Of a stretch of DNA of 64,000 nt, positions 10,593 to 21,188 are shown one piece after another. This DNA comes from Plotosus lineatus. Taxonomy: Eukaryota > Chordata > Actinopteri > Siluriformes > Plotosidae. Position numbers and translations under genes: made by a program. How positions within the stretch are numbered: position 1 is the first letter of the stretch; each line of letters opens with the position of its first letter. Under the pieces are notes generated by a model. It searched no databases. It saw nothing but the letters and a program-made list of their open reading frames with translations, and was not told the DNA's origin. The stretch covers positions 25,345,749 to 25,409,748 of the forward strand of contig CM045735.1 in the NCBI GenBank assembly GCA_024760905.1, in the 5' to 3' direction.

Positions 10593-11510
10593 GACAGACA
10601 GACATTTTATTCAATAAAAGGCCATTAGCCCAAAATACAGACAAAATGAATAAATTAAAGCATGAACGATTGTTGTAGACAAGTTGAATTTCTGATTTTC
10701 TTAACATGGATAAGAAATAAGCATAGGTTACGGATTGCATTAACATCAGTTAAAACTGTGTTGTGATAAGGGATACTTCAAATATTTACTTGATAATGTA
10801 TTTCTTATACCCGTGTAGCCTTTGCAATAAAGTATTACATGGATTTCATCTTCAATTTCATAAATATTGTTTTTCTCACATAAAGGACAAAATCTAAAAT
10901 TATAAGGAACATTTTTATATCTACCAGTCTCAGTGCAAAGTTTGAAAGTACCACATCGAAAATTTGCTGAACAGATTCTCAAATAAGTTGCTATATCTGC
11001 TATATGTTTCAACATTTAGAAGGGACTTGAACAGTAAATAACTAGAGGACTTGGATGTATTTTGTAGTGATGAATGCCAATTTTGGAAGACATTATCAGA
11101 TAACCTCTGCTTAAAAACTGAAATAAAAGTATCAACATCACCAATATCCTGTGATACCCAAGTGAAGCCAAACCCCAGTCTGAACAAGATATTTTTAATA
11201 TATGATGCCCATGTTGTGCGTCCAGAATCATCTAATGCCTTCAACATTAAATGGAACTGGTGAGGTGATCTAGAATTTGGAAGTCTTAAAAGTCTACACC
11301 AAAATTTAACAGCCCTTGTCATATAAGTAATTTGTAGGGGGAACCTATCACATTCACCTAAAACCATATTATTATAACAATTTTTGCCAACTTTCAAGAA
11401 ATATTTACAAGTTTTTCTTTGTATTTGCTTAATAATTTTACAATAAGTGGTACCCCAAATTTCTGAACCATAACATAATATAGGTATAACCATAGCATCA
11501 AATATTCAAT
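10589..11510 (-). pseudogene. LINE-A, 3' third of the reverse transcriptase ORF and 3' UTR
   Basis: Minus-strand frame 11493-10930 reads FDAMVIPILCYGSEIWG then WCRLLRLPNSRSPHQFHLM, the thumb/connection region of a non-LTR reverse transcriptase. A frameshift leads to 11015-10746, which holds a C-terminal zinc-knuckle-like FCPLCEKNN...HVILYC motif. The 3' UTR has an AATAAA-like signal near 10610 and ends in TGTC repeats. The upstream part of the same ORF resumes at 16856 across an inserted L2. I cannot fix the clade; the C-terminal CCHC-like motif is seen in I/Jockey-type and some RTE-like families. Confidence 0.75.
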
Positions 11511-12779
11511 ATTATATCCTGAACCAGAAAAAGAGGGCTTTCATCTCGGGGGATAGAGAGGAGCAGAAGAAGGTCCAGCGTGAGCTCCAGTGGAGGATCA
11601 GGAGGGCCAAGAAGGACTATGGGAAGAAGATGGAGGAGAAGCTGGCTCAGAACAACGTGCAGGACGTCTGGAGAGGACTAAAGACCATGTCTGGACTTGG
11701 GCAGAGTGTCAGAGGGACAGCTGATGGTGACCAGCGCTGGGCGGATGAATTAAACTGTTACTTCAACAGGTTTGATTCTCCCCCCCTCCCCCTCTGCCCC
11801 CTCCCCCCTCTTCACACGTCTCCAGACCAGCAGACACCTCCCTCCCAGGCCAACTTCACTTGACTGCTAAAGCCCGACAGACACATCCCCTCCCTCTGCA
11901 GCCCACCCCAGCCCCCTCTCCCTCCCATCAAACCATGTGAGGAGACAGCTGAGGCGACTAAATCAGAGGAAATCTGAAGGACCAGATGGCATCAGTCCCA
12001 GGCTGCTGAGGACCTGCGTAGACCAGCTCTGTGAGGTACTATGCTACCTGTACAACCTGAGCCTCAGCCTGGAGAAGGTTCCCGTCCTGTGGAAGACCTC
12101 CTGTGTGGTTCCGGTTCCCAAAACAGCTCAAGCGAAGGAACCAGCCCACTACAGACCTGTCGCCCTGACCTCCCACCTTATGAAGACCATGGAAAGGTTC
12201 CTCCTCGAACACCTCCGCTCTATGGTGAGCCCACCCTAGACCCGCTGCAGTTTGCCTACAGGCCCAACATCGGGGTAGAAGACGCTGTCATCTACCTTCT
12301 GCAGCGGGCACTCACCCACCTGGAGATCGCTGGCAGCGCTGTGAGGGTCATCTTCTTTGACTTCTCCAGCACCTTCAACACCATCAGGCCAGCGCTTCTG
12401 CGGGGGAAGCTGGAGGACGTGGGAGTGGACGGGCATCTTGCTGCCTGGATTATCGACTACCTTACTAACTGTCCACAGTACGTGCGGCTGCGCGGCTGTA
12501 AGTCAAAGGTGGCAGTCTGCAGCACGGGGGCACCGCAGGGCACCGTCCTCTCACCCTTCCTTTTCAACATTAATACCTCGGACTTCATCGATAGCACAGA
12601 CAGCTGCCACCTCAAGAAGTTCTCGGATGACTCCGCCATCGTGGGCCGTGTGTCAGAGTGGAACGAGCTGGAGTACCGGTCGATCATTGTTGACTTCGTG
12701 GACTGGTGTGAGCGCAACCACCTGTGCTTGAACACTAGGAAGACGAAGGAGATGGTGGTCGACTTCAGAAGAAGCACTC

Positions 12780-12822
<43 letters not shown>

Positions 12823-13030
12823 TGAACGTCCAGGGACAGGACATTGAGACAGTGGACAGTTTCAAATACCTGGGCGTTCACCTTACCAATAAACTGGACT
12901 GGTCCCACAACACCACCGCCCTGTACAAGAAGGGCCAGAGTCGCCTCCACCTTCTGAGGAGACTTAGGTCCTTCGGAGTATGCGGACCTCTGCTCATGAC
13001 TTTTTATGACTCTGTGGTAGCCTCTGCAAT
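11511..13030 (+). pseudogene. L2/Maui-like LINE, first part of the ORF (5'-truncated)
   Basis: Opens with LNQKKRAFISGDREEQKKVQ. It then follows the RT domain: YRPVALTSHLMKTMERFLLEH, LDPLQFAYRPNIGVEDAVIY, FFDFSSTFNTI (motif A with FDFSS), GAPQGTVLSPFLF (motif B) and FSDDSAIVG (motif C, with SDD in place of ADD as usual in this group). The frame shifts near 12235 and again at a (CA)n run at 12782. It ends at the target site of a nested RTE (13014-13030), and the C-terminus continues at 16190. Elements of this group lack long target duplications; none is certain at the outer ends. Confidence 0.88.
12782..12819. repeat. (CA)n microsatellite inside the L2 reading frame
   Basis: Nineteen CA units replace a short variable segment of the RT ORF just after DFRRSTL and shift the frame. 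Confidence 0.95.
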
Positions 13031-13152
13031 AATGCAGCCATGAGGTGGGGGGGCACTAACCAGTGTCTCTCCCCCTCATGCCGGTCCCAAGCCCGGAGAA
13101 ATGCAGAGGGTTGTGTCAGGAAGGGCATCCGACGTAAAACCAATGCCAATTA

Positions 13153-13809
13153 TTGATGATGCAAATCAAAAGTATTACCTCCATACCGGATCGGTCGAGG
13201 CACGGGTTAACAACGACCGCCATCAGTGCTGTCAATCAACAGGGTGCTGATGGAAATTGGACTACTGTTGGTCGAAGACGTCGAAGAAGGAGAGGTGGGA
13301 GGCGTGTCCGTAGGCAGAGAGAGAAGAGGAAAGGCATGAGTCTAGGACTGAGAGTGGGGACTTTGAATGTTGGAACTATGCACAGAAAAAGTAGAGAGCT
13401 GGTTGACATGATGCAGAGGAGGAAGGGAGACATGCTGTGTGTTCAGGAGACCAGGTGGAAAGGGAGCAAAGCTAAAAGCTTAGGAGCAGGGTTTAAGCTG
13501 TTTTATCACGGTGTGGATGGGAAGAGAAATGGAGTCGGAGTCATCTTGAAGGAGGAGTTTGTCAGGAATGTTCTAAAAGTGAAAAGAGTGTCAGACAGAG
13601 TGATGAATCTCAAGTTAGAAATTGAAGATGTAATGCTCAATGTTGTTAGTGCTTATGCCCCACAGGCAGGATGTGAGCTAGAAGAGAAGGAGAGATTCTG
13701 GAGTGACTTAGATGAAGTGATGCAGAGTACCACCAGAGGTGAAAGAGTGGTCATTGGTGCAGACTTCAATGGACATGTTGGTGCAGGCAACAGAGGGACG
13801 AGGAAGTGA
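13153..13809 (+). pseudogene. RTE copy 1 endonuclease domain
   Basis: Two hundred and eighteen codons of an apurinic-type endonuclease with the basic arginine-rich N-terminus (RRRRRRGGRRVRRQREKR), the ETRW metal-ligand motif, the SAYAP motif and the GADFNGHVG strand. The terminal His of the SDH motif lies in the next frame (KQHRMVVC region near 14040). The frame ends early because one base is missing near 13798. Confidence 0.9.
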
Positions 13810-14820
13810 TGGGCAGGTTTGGTATCCAGGACAGGAACGCAGAAGGACAGATGTTGATAGATTTTGCAAAAAGGATGGAAATGGCTGTGGTGAATACTTT
13901 CTTTGAGAAGAAACAGGAGCATAGGGTGACTTATAAAAGCGGAGGTAGGCGCACACAGGTAAACTACATCTTGTGTAGGCGATGTAATTTGAAGGAAGTC
14001 AGTGACTGCAAAGTCATCGTGGGTGAGAGTGTTGCCAAACAGCATAGGATGGTGGTGTGCAGGATGACTCTGATGGTGAGAAAGGTGAAAAAGGCAAAGG
14101 CAGAGCAGAAGACAAAGTGGTGGAAGCTGAAAAAGGAAGAGTGTCGTGTTGTCTTCAAGGAGGAGTTGAAACAGGCTTTGGGTGGCCAGGAAGTGCTTCC
14201 AAATGACTGGACAACCACAGCAAATGTGATCAGGGACACAGGTAGGAGAGTACTTGGTGTGTCCTCTGGAAGGAAAGTAGATAAGGAGACTTGGTGGTGG
14301 AATGAGGAAGTGCAGGAGTGTGTACAAAGGAAAAGGTTAGCCAAGAAGAAGTGGGACATTGAGAGGACCGAAGAGAGTAAACAGGAGTACAGGGAGACAC
14401 AGCGTAAGGCGAAAGTAGCAGTGGCTAAGGCCAAACAGAGGGCGTATGATGACTTGTATGATAGGTTGGATAGTAAAGAGGGAGAAAATGATCTATACAG
14501 GTTGGCACAGCAGAGAAATAGAGATGGGAAGGACGTGCAGCAAGTTAGATTGATAAAGGACAGAGAGGGAACTGTATTGACTAATGACAGAAGTGTGCTG
14601 GGAAGATGGAAAGAGTACTTTGAAGAGCTGATGAATGAGGAAAATGAGAGAGAAAAAAGAGTAGAAGAGGTAACCATTGAGGAGCAGGATGTAGCAAAGA
14701 TCAGCAAGGGTGAAGTGAGAAGGGCATTGAAGAGGATGAAGAATGGAAAGGCAGTTGGTCCTGATGATATACCTGTGGAGGTATGGAAGTGTCTAGGAGA
14801 GGTAGCAGTAGATAGATTTT

Positions 14821-16159
14821 TTGACAAGAACATTCAACAAGGTACTAGAGAGTGAGCAGATGCCGGAGGAGTGGAGGAGAAGTGTGCTGGTGCCCATTTT
14901 TAAGAACAAGGGAGACGTGCAGAGTTGCAGCAACTACAGAGGGATAAAGTTGATGAGCCATACGATGAAGTTATGGGAAAGAATAGTGGAAGCTAGACTA
15001 AGGGCAGAGGTCAGCATTTGTGAACAACAGTTTGGTTTCATGCCAAGAAAGAGCACCACAGATGCAATGTTTGCCTTGAGGATGTTAATAGAGAAGTACA
15101 GAGAAGGTCAGAGGGAGCTACATTGTGCCTTTGTGGATCTGGAAAAAGCATATGACAGGGTGCCAAGAGAAGAACTGTGGTATTGCATGAGGAAGTCTGG
15201 AGTGGCAGAGAAGTATGTTAGAGTGGTGCAGGACATGTATGAGAGATGTAAGACAGTGGTGAGGTGTGCTGTCGGTGTGACCGATTTAATTCAAGGTGGA
15301 GGTGGGACTGCATCAAGGGTCAGCTCTGAGCCCCTTCTTGTTTGCTATGGTGATGGACAGGCTGACAGACGAGGTGAGACAAGAATCTCCATGGACTATG
15401 ATGTTTGCAGATGACATCGTGATCTGTAGTGAGAGCAGAGAACAAGTGCAGGAAAATCTAGAGAGGTGGAGGTATGCCCTGGAAAGGAGAGGAATGAAGG
15501 TTAGCCTCAGAAAATCAGAATACATGTGTGTGAATGAGAAGGACCCAGGAGGAACGGTGATGTTACAGGGAGCAGAGATAACGAAGGTGGAGGATTTTAA
15601 GTACTTAGGCTCAACAATCCAGAGCAATGGAGAGTGTGGAAAAGAGGTGAAGAAGCGTGTGCAGGCAGGCTGGAATGGTTGGAGAAAAGTATCCGGTGTG
15701 ATGTGCGATAGGAGAGTGTCAGCAAGAATGAAGGGAAAAGTGTAAAAGATGGTGGTGAGGCCAGCGATGTTGTATGGCTTAGAAACAGTGGCGCTGAGGA
15801 AAAGGCAGGAGGCAGAGCTGGAGGTAGCGGAGATGAAAATGTTGAGGTTCTCCCTGGGAGTAACGAGGATGGATAGGATCAGAAATGAGTATATCAGAGG
15901 GACAGCCCATGTAAGATGTTTTGGAGACAAAGTCAGAGAGGCTAGATTGAGATGGTTTGGACATGTACAGAGGAGGGATAGTGAGTATATTGGCAGTAGG
16001 ATGCTGAGGTTGGAACTACCAGGCAGAAGGCCTCGAGGAAGACCAAAGAAGAGATTTATGGATGTGGTGAAGGAAGACATGAAGGTCGTTGGAGTCAGAA
16101 AAGAAGATGTGGAGGACAGGGTGAGGTGGAGGCGGATGATTTGCTGTGGCGACCCCTGA
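14821..16159 (+). pseudogene. RTE copy 1 reverse transcriptase and C-terminal domain
   Basis: Motifs in order: [47 protein letters not shown] (motif A Asp), [15 protein letters not shown] (motif B), [12 protein letters not shown] (motif C), FKYLGSTIQSNGECG, then the C-terminal LRFSLGVTRMDRIRNEYI and GRRPRGRPKKRFMDVV. The last codons, CCGDP, are read from the CTGTGGCGACCCC sequence that the SINE family copies. Two frameshifts and one stop interrupt it. Confidence 0.9.
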
Positions 16160-16189
16160 AGGGAGCAGCCGAAAGTAAAAGAAGAAGAA

Positions 16190-16855
16190 GTGGTAACCTC
16201 TGCAATCCTCTACGCTGCCATCTGCTGGGCCCCGGGCAGCACAGAGCGGACAGAAAGAGACTGAACAAGCTGGTCAGGAGGGCCAGCTCTGTCCTAGGCT
16301 GCCCACTGGACACGGTGGAGGAGGTGAGTGAGAGGAGGATGGTAGCAAAGCTCACATCCATCATGGTCAACAGCTCTCACCCACTGCACCAGCCTGTAGA
16401 GAAGCTGAGTAGCTCCTTCAGTGGACGACTGAGACATCCTCAGTGCAGGAAGGAGCGCTACCGTAGGTCGTTCATTCCCACCGCTGTCAGACTGTACAAC
16501 GCCACTTTGTAACTGTCTGTGAAAATACCGCTTATGTGCAATAAAAACCCATGCACCTTAATCAACCACATCTACCCCACTGACTGTGAACCATATCAAC
16601 CCATCTACTCTGCCCTCAGATACATGTACACTTGAATATAGGCCAGTCTACAGAGTTGTTCCGTTCTTTTCTTTTATTGTTTATTAATTTATACTATTTC
16701 TGTATCTATTTATTTATTTACTTATATAATATATATGTGTGTATGTTTGCATATGTATATATTTTTGCACCCCCTACTGATGGTACCTCAAGAGCCTGTA
16801 ACAGTGAATTTCTCCATTGTGAGATTAATAAAGCTGTATCTTATCTTATCTTATC
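16190..16855 (+). pseudogene. L2-like LINE, C-terminal part of the ORF and 3' UTR
   Basis: Resumes the L2 frame after the RTE: NKLVRRASSVLGCPLDTV, then RRMVAKLTSIMVNSSHPLHQ and RYRRSFIPTAVRLYNATL, stop at 16510. The 3' UTR of about 330 bases ends in TCTTA repeats at 16836-16858, the short tandem 3' tail typical of L2 elements. This tail abuts LINE-A. Confidence 0.88.
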
Positions 16856-17698
16856 TTATTTTAAAAAGATCTACAAAAGCCCAAACCCCAGCTCTCTTTT
16901 GATATCTATGGATAGCCATCAGAGCTTTATTGGCTTGAGAGGCTAGAGTAGTCTGAGCCTTAGTCCAAACTAGCCTAGGTGTGAACACAATTCCCAAATA
17001 CCTATAATGAGAAACAATCTCTAGCCTCTGACCACACAAACAACATTTTTCATAATATCTCAGAGGACCACTAGTCCTTAAAACCATAACCTTTGTCTTT
17101 GCAATATTCACTTTCATTCCAGTGAGTTGACAAAATTTTTCTAAACCATAAATTTTCTTCTGCAGCTGGAAAGCACTATCCGAGACTGATGACACATCAT
17201 CCGCAAACTTTAGAGCATACAAATTACCAACATCAGAAGAAATACATAAACCTTGACCCCCAAACTGTTCCATACACTCTACGAGTTGATTTATAAAAAT
17301 TCTGAACAATTGGGGACTAAGGATGCACCCTTGTCTTGTGCCTATGCTACAATCAAAATATTGAGAGAGACCATGGGATGTTCTAACACAAGCTGATAGA
17401 TTACTATACATTGATTTGAGAATATTATAAAATCTGCCACAAATACCAACTTTCTGCAAACTCCACAATACTGTTATGATTAACCGTATCAAAGGCCTTG
17501 GAGAAATCTATAAATAGACAATAAAACCTCCCTTTCTTCTTACATGAATATTTCTGCACCATGGCCTGAAGTGAAAATATGTGATCAATAGTAGAGTAGT
17601 TAGCGCTAAAACCTACCTCAGATTCATGAATAATATTCTTGTTCTCACACCAAATCTTTAACCTGCTATTGAGAATAGAAGTAAAAATCTTACAAACT
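16856..17698 (-). pseudogene. LINE-A, middle of the reverse transcriptase ORF
   Basis: The minus strand reads SVCKIFTSILNSRL, SEVGFSANYSTIDHIF, FIDFSKAFDTVNHN (motif A), GTRQGCILSPQLFRIFIN (motif B), LKFADDVSSVSD (motif C, FADD kept), LTGMKVNIAKTKVMV and YRYLGIVF, ending VDLFK at the L2 junction. One frameshift lies near 17495. It continues at 11510 on the far side of the L2. Confidence 0.88.
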
Positions 17699-17713
17699 GA
17701 GTCAATAAGAGAT

Positions 17714-17975
17714 TTCTGTCTTCCTTTCGGCTTTTTTTTCCCTTTTACTCGGGAGTCGCCACAGCGAATCATCTGATTCGCACGTTTGATTTGGCAGAGG
17801 TTTTTACGTCGGATGCCCTTCCTGTCACAACCCTTTTTAGCAAGGGACAGAAACACGCTGACGACTTTGCAGCCTACTCTTTACGAAAGTCAGCAATGGT
17901 TCTTTTACATGCCTCTCACCATAGACAGTGACAGACATGGCCCGCCTTTGATAACCCAGTTAGCTGCACTGGGGC
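17714..17975 (-). mobile_element. 5'-truncated SINE family S1, nested in LINE-A
   Basis: Contains the 3' tail (CTTTCGGC), the RTE-like blocks and the body up to TAACTGGGTTATCAAAGG, but no tRNA head. It is flanked by an exact 15-bp duplication, GAGTCAATAAGAGAT, at 17699-17713 and 17976-17990. Those bases encode S-L-I-D-S of LINE-A on both sides. Confidence 0.93.
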
Positions 17976-17990
17976 GAGTCAATAAGAGAT

Positions 17991-18428
17991 ATGCCTCTAT
18001 AATTACTGGGATTACCTTTCACACCTGATTTATAAAAAGGACAAATAATGCTTTTCCCCCATAAAACTGGAAAAGTGCCTGCATAGAAAATCTTATTGAA
18101 CAGCACTTTTAAATATTTGCTGACATAATTCTTTGAAGCCTTAATAAATTCAATTGCAATTGGTCCTGGTGACTTACTATTAGAAAGTTTATCAATGTGA
18201 TACAAAACTTCATTTTCAGTAAAGTCACCATTCAGGGTTTCCAGCTCTTCATCCTATTGTATAATCTCTGGGTTCATATCATGTATGTATGTATTATCAA
18301 AATTTTCTCTAAGGAGGTGAGAAAAATGAGCAAACCAGTCTTCACAACTAATATCTTTAGAGAAGTCACAAATTCGAAATAGAGCCAGTGTACTTCAGTG
18401 TTTTCCAGAATTCCTTTGGGTTATATAT
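17991..18428 (-). pseudogene. LINE-A, region upstream of the RT core
   Basis: The minus strand reads NPKEFWKTLKYTG, DISCEDWFAHFSHLLRENFD, HIDKLSNSKSPGPIAIEFIK and NYRGISLIDS, the normal run-up to a non-LTR reverse transcriptase. It is cut at about 18428 by RTE copy 2; the endonuclease part is not seen. Confidence 0.8.
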
Positions 18429-18846
18429 ACATATTCGTCTTTTCCTTTCGCTGTTCTGTTCAGGGGTCGCCACAGCAAATCATCTGCCTCCATCTCACCC
18501 CGTCCTCTGCATCTTCTTCTCTTACGTCAACAACCTTCATGTCTTCCTTCACCACATCCATAAATCTCTTCTTTGGTCTTCCTCTAGGCCTTCTGCCTGG
18601 TAGTTCCAACCTCAGCATCCTACTACCAATATATTCACTATCCCTCCTCTGTACATGTCCAAACCATCTCAATCGAGCCTCTCTGACTTTGTCTCCGAAA
18701 CATCTTACATGGGCTCTCCCTCTGATGTACTCATTCCTGATCCTATCCATCCTCGTTACTCCCAGAGAGAACCTTAACATTTTCATCTCCGCTACCTCCA
18801 GCTCTGCCTCCTGTCTTTTCCTCAGCGCCACTGGCCTCATCTCATA
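18429..18846 (-). mobile_element. RTE (Expander-like) copy 2, 3' end only
   Basis: The minus strand carries the last 126 codons (LRKRQEAELEVAEMKMLRF to CCGDP) open from 18840 to 18460, then the short tail. It shares KEDMKVV and the KKRFMDVV form with copy 1. It is 5'-truncated, as target-primed reverse transcription often leaves. Confidence 0.9.
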
Positions 18847-18882
18847 ATATATATATATCGACTATCGTAAAACAATAATATC

Positions 18883-20115
18883 TAGCCAAGCACTTTGATT
18901 GGAGATTTATCTATGTACCCGTAGGTGGGATTCGAGTCCAAAATCTGATGCACAGATGCGGCCGGACACTTGACACTGTATAGAGAATCCACTAGGTTCA
19001 CCATTGATCGTGGACGCTGCACGCTTCTCAGCATGCGCCCTTCGCTTGGCTTGTTCGTAATCAGCTGCTCCCTTCCTGGTATGCTGTCTCCAGACACATC
19101 TGTTTGAGGCAATGGTTTCCCAGTAGGCCGTGTCAATGCTGCAATTCTGAAGCAACTTTTTCAGGGTGCCTTTGAAGCGAAGCGTTGGTCTTCCTCTTAG
19201 CCTGCGCCCTTCTGAAAGCTCGCTATAGAACAGTTGATTTGGCAGCCTATCATCAGACATGCGCACCAGGTGTCCCGACCAGCTCAACTGGGAAAGTGTT
19301 ATCAAAGAGTCAATGCTTTGCGTCTTGGCATTTTGTAGCACCTTAACGTTTGATATTTTGTTGAACCATTTGATGTTCATGATACGTCTCAGACAGCGCT
19401 GGTGAAATTGGTCTAGGAGCTTGACATGCCTTCGGTAGAGTGTCCATGTTTCGCAACCATACAGCAACGCACTCAGAACGACAGCTTTGTACACTGCACC
19501 CTTTGTCTCTATGCTCAGTCCCCTCTCACTCCAAACTCGCTTCTGCAATCTACCATAGACGGCACTTGCCTTTGCAATTCGGGTAGAAATTTCCTTGTCA
19601 AGGGAGTTGGAGGACGACAGGCTGCTTCCAAGCTACGTGAAGGAGTCAGCACACTTCAGGATCTTGCCATCAATCTTGATCTTAGGTGTACTGGCTGTGG
19701 ATCCTCTTGCAGCTTGGAACATCACCTCTGTTTTCTTGACATTGATTGTCAGCCCGAATCGCTTAGTGGCAGCTGAGAGGGAATCTACCTAAAAGGTTAA
19801 AGTTAAAGGTCATGCTCACTGTGAGCGACAATAGCACAGTCATCGGCATGCAACAGGTCACGGACAAGAGCCAATGTGACTTTGGTTTTTGCACGCAATC
19901 GTTGCAGGTTGAAGACACCACCATCTGTTCTGTATAAGATCCGAATGCCTGGGTCTGTGTCCTGAAAGGCAGAGAGCAACATCATGCTAAACAGAAAACT
20001 GAAGAGCACGGGGCAAGTACACAACCTTGCTTTACACCATTGGAGACATGGAAATCGTCCTCTTCTTTTCCATTAACTAATCCAGCTTTCATGCCCTCAT
20101 GGAAACACCGTATTG
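18883..20115 (-). pseudogene. LINE-B reverse transcriptase, 3' half
   Basis: Minus strand: LFSFLFSMMLLSAFQDTD, IRILYRTDGGVFNLQRLRAK, LLHADDCAIVAHSEHDL (motif C, HADD), a disrupted stretch, then VLSALLYGCETWTLYRRHVK, RRIMNIKWFNKISN, LRGRPTLRFK and a C-terminal C2H2-like finger (CQVSGRICASDFGLESHLRVH, one expected Cys changed to Ser). Frame 19548-18907 is open for 213 codons. The endonuclease remnant at 6485-7675 probably belongs to the same family. Confidence 0.8.
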
Positions 20116-20202
20116 AGAAAAGAAAATAAATAAATAATAATAATAATAATTATATCTAATTATTATTATTATAAAGCCAAAGTTTGTCATTGCCACTTAT
20201 AA

Positions 20203-20800
20203 TGTCATATGTTATTGTCTGTGCTTGCTGTTGGAGTTTTAAGTCTCCCTCTTGCTCTCTCCCCATACACTGCAGGCGCTGGCGAGGGGCGTGGCTGTTA
20301 CCTGAAGGCGAAATCCAGAGAGCGCACCTGAATTCACTCAGCAATCAGCAAGCTGTAAAAAGGAGCGACGCGCTGCCCTCCTCTTCAGAAGATTGTCCTT
20401 TCCATGTGATTCCATTCCCCGTGATCTCTCTGACTCCTGGTATCCTGCTTCGTGCTCGACCAGTTTCCCGTTTAAGAATTATTCCCAGTGATTCAGGTTC
20501 AATAGATGGGAGGTCGAACCTCTAGTTCAGGATGCCCAGCAGACGGAACTGGAGCCCGTCAGGTGCCCCCAAGGTCGACTATATGCCCTCCCCCTGCTGG
20601 CCAGAACCCCAGTGCTCCAGTGGGGCTCACTCATCCAAATTGGCCTGCCACCCCGAAGCCCACCGAACTCTCTTCCTACTCCAATAATGCTTCTGGTGGC
20701 CAATGATAACAGCTGACACCAGGAAGTTCGTGGGACCTCTCATCGTGCACACACGGGCCTCTTCCAGAAGAAGAGGAAGAAGAAGAAGTATAATAATTAT
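20203..20800 (+). mobile_element. Deleted Ty3/gypsy copy: LTR piece joined to an integrase piece
   Basis: 20203-20500 matches the LTR at 33408-33700 (GCAGGCGCTGG, AGAAGATTGTCC, GTGATCTCTCTGACTCC). 20500-20790 matches the internal region at 34828-34985, which encodes the HHCC-type finger upstream of integrase. Everything between is deleted. It stops about 25 bases from the donor side of host exon g. Confidence 0.75.
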
Positions 20801-20825
20801 TAATACTATTATTGTAACCACTCAC

Positions 20826-20903
20826 CATATAAGCCTGATCCAGGGCCTGCTTTCTGTAGTCAAGCTCCTCCTCCAGATAGCCTTTTTGCTTGCAGAACAT
20901 TTC
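20826..20903 (-). CDS. jakmip2: JAKMIP2-like exon g (26 codons)
   Basis: Acceptor AAATAG and donor GTGAGT; phase 0 at both ends. It encodes EMFCKQKGYLEEELDYRK then QALDQAYM, a signature block of all JAKMIP proteins and part of a continuous coiled coil. It follows exon f after an intron of only 216 bp and precedes exon h after 10.4 kb. No substitution breaks the heptad pattern. The acceptor lacks a strong pyrimidine tract. Confidence 0.92.
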
Positions 20904-21119
20904 CTATTTATACGAGATGATTTTATAAACAACACATTTTAATGCACAACAAAATCATTTTAAAAATTAAAAGACTAAAGAATTGAATATAAAGCATATT
21001 GGAGCTTATAAGAAATACTGCATATCTAGTACTATTAATCATATGTACTACATTTATACATAAAAAAGTACATGAGTCATCTATTATATTTGTTAGAGGC
21101 CAACATTAAAAAAGCCTAC

Positions 21120-21188
21120 CATCTCAAGCTCCAAGTCTATCATTTTTTGATGCAGTGCTGCCTCCGTACCTTCAATTTGCTGGATCCA
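21120..21188 (-). CDS. jakmip2: JAKMIP2-like exon f (23 codons)
   Basis: Acceptor CACTGCTTAG, donor GTAGGC; phase 0 at both ends. It encodes WIQQIEGTEAALHQKMIDLE then LEM. In JAKMIP2 the segment follows LSLAEK directly, which is where exon e ends, so the order is preserved. Confidence 0.92.

Larger units (their letters stand above)
13031..16189 (+). mobile_element. Near-full-length RTE-clade LINE (Expander / CFDP2-like), copy 1, nested in the L2
   Basis: About 3.16 kb, the usual RTE length, flanked by 17-bp target duplications at 13014-13030 and 16190-16206 (16 of 17 match). Order: short 5' UTR with AGGAAGGGCATCCGACG at about 13118, endonuclease (13153-13809: VGTLNVGTM, CVQETRWKG, SAYAPQAG, VIGADFNGHVG), linker, RT (14700-15745: [47 protein letters not shown] near 15400), and a C-terminal domain to a stop at 16159. 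Breaks relative to copy 7: a 1-bp loss near 13798, a 4-bp GATA gain near 14814, a 1-bp gain near 15285, and a TAC-to-TAA stop at 15743. The 3' UTR is only about 30 bases and ends in (GAA)n. Confidence 0.93.

Noticed and set aside
13653..16080. Long antisense frames over the RTE (for example 14833-13964 and 16080-15313)
   Set aside because: Shadow frames of the RTE ORF; composition is Ser/Phe/Leu-rich and they show no domain.
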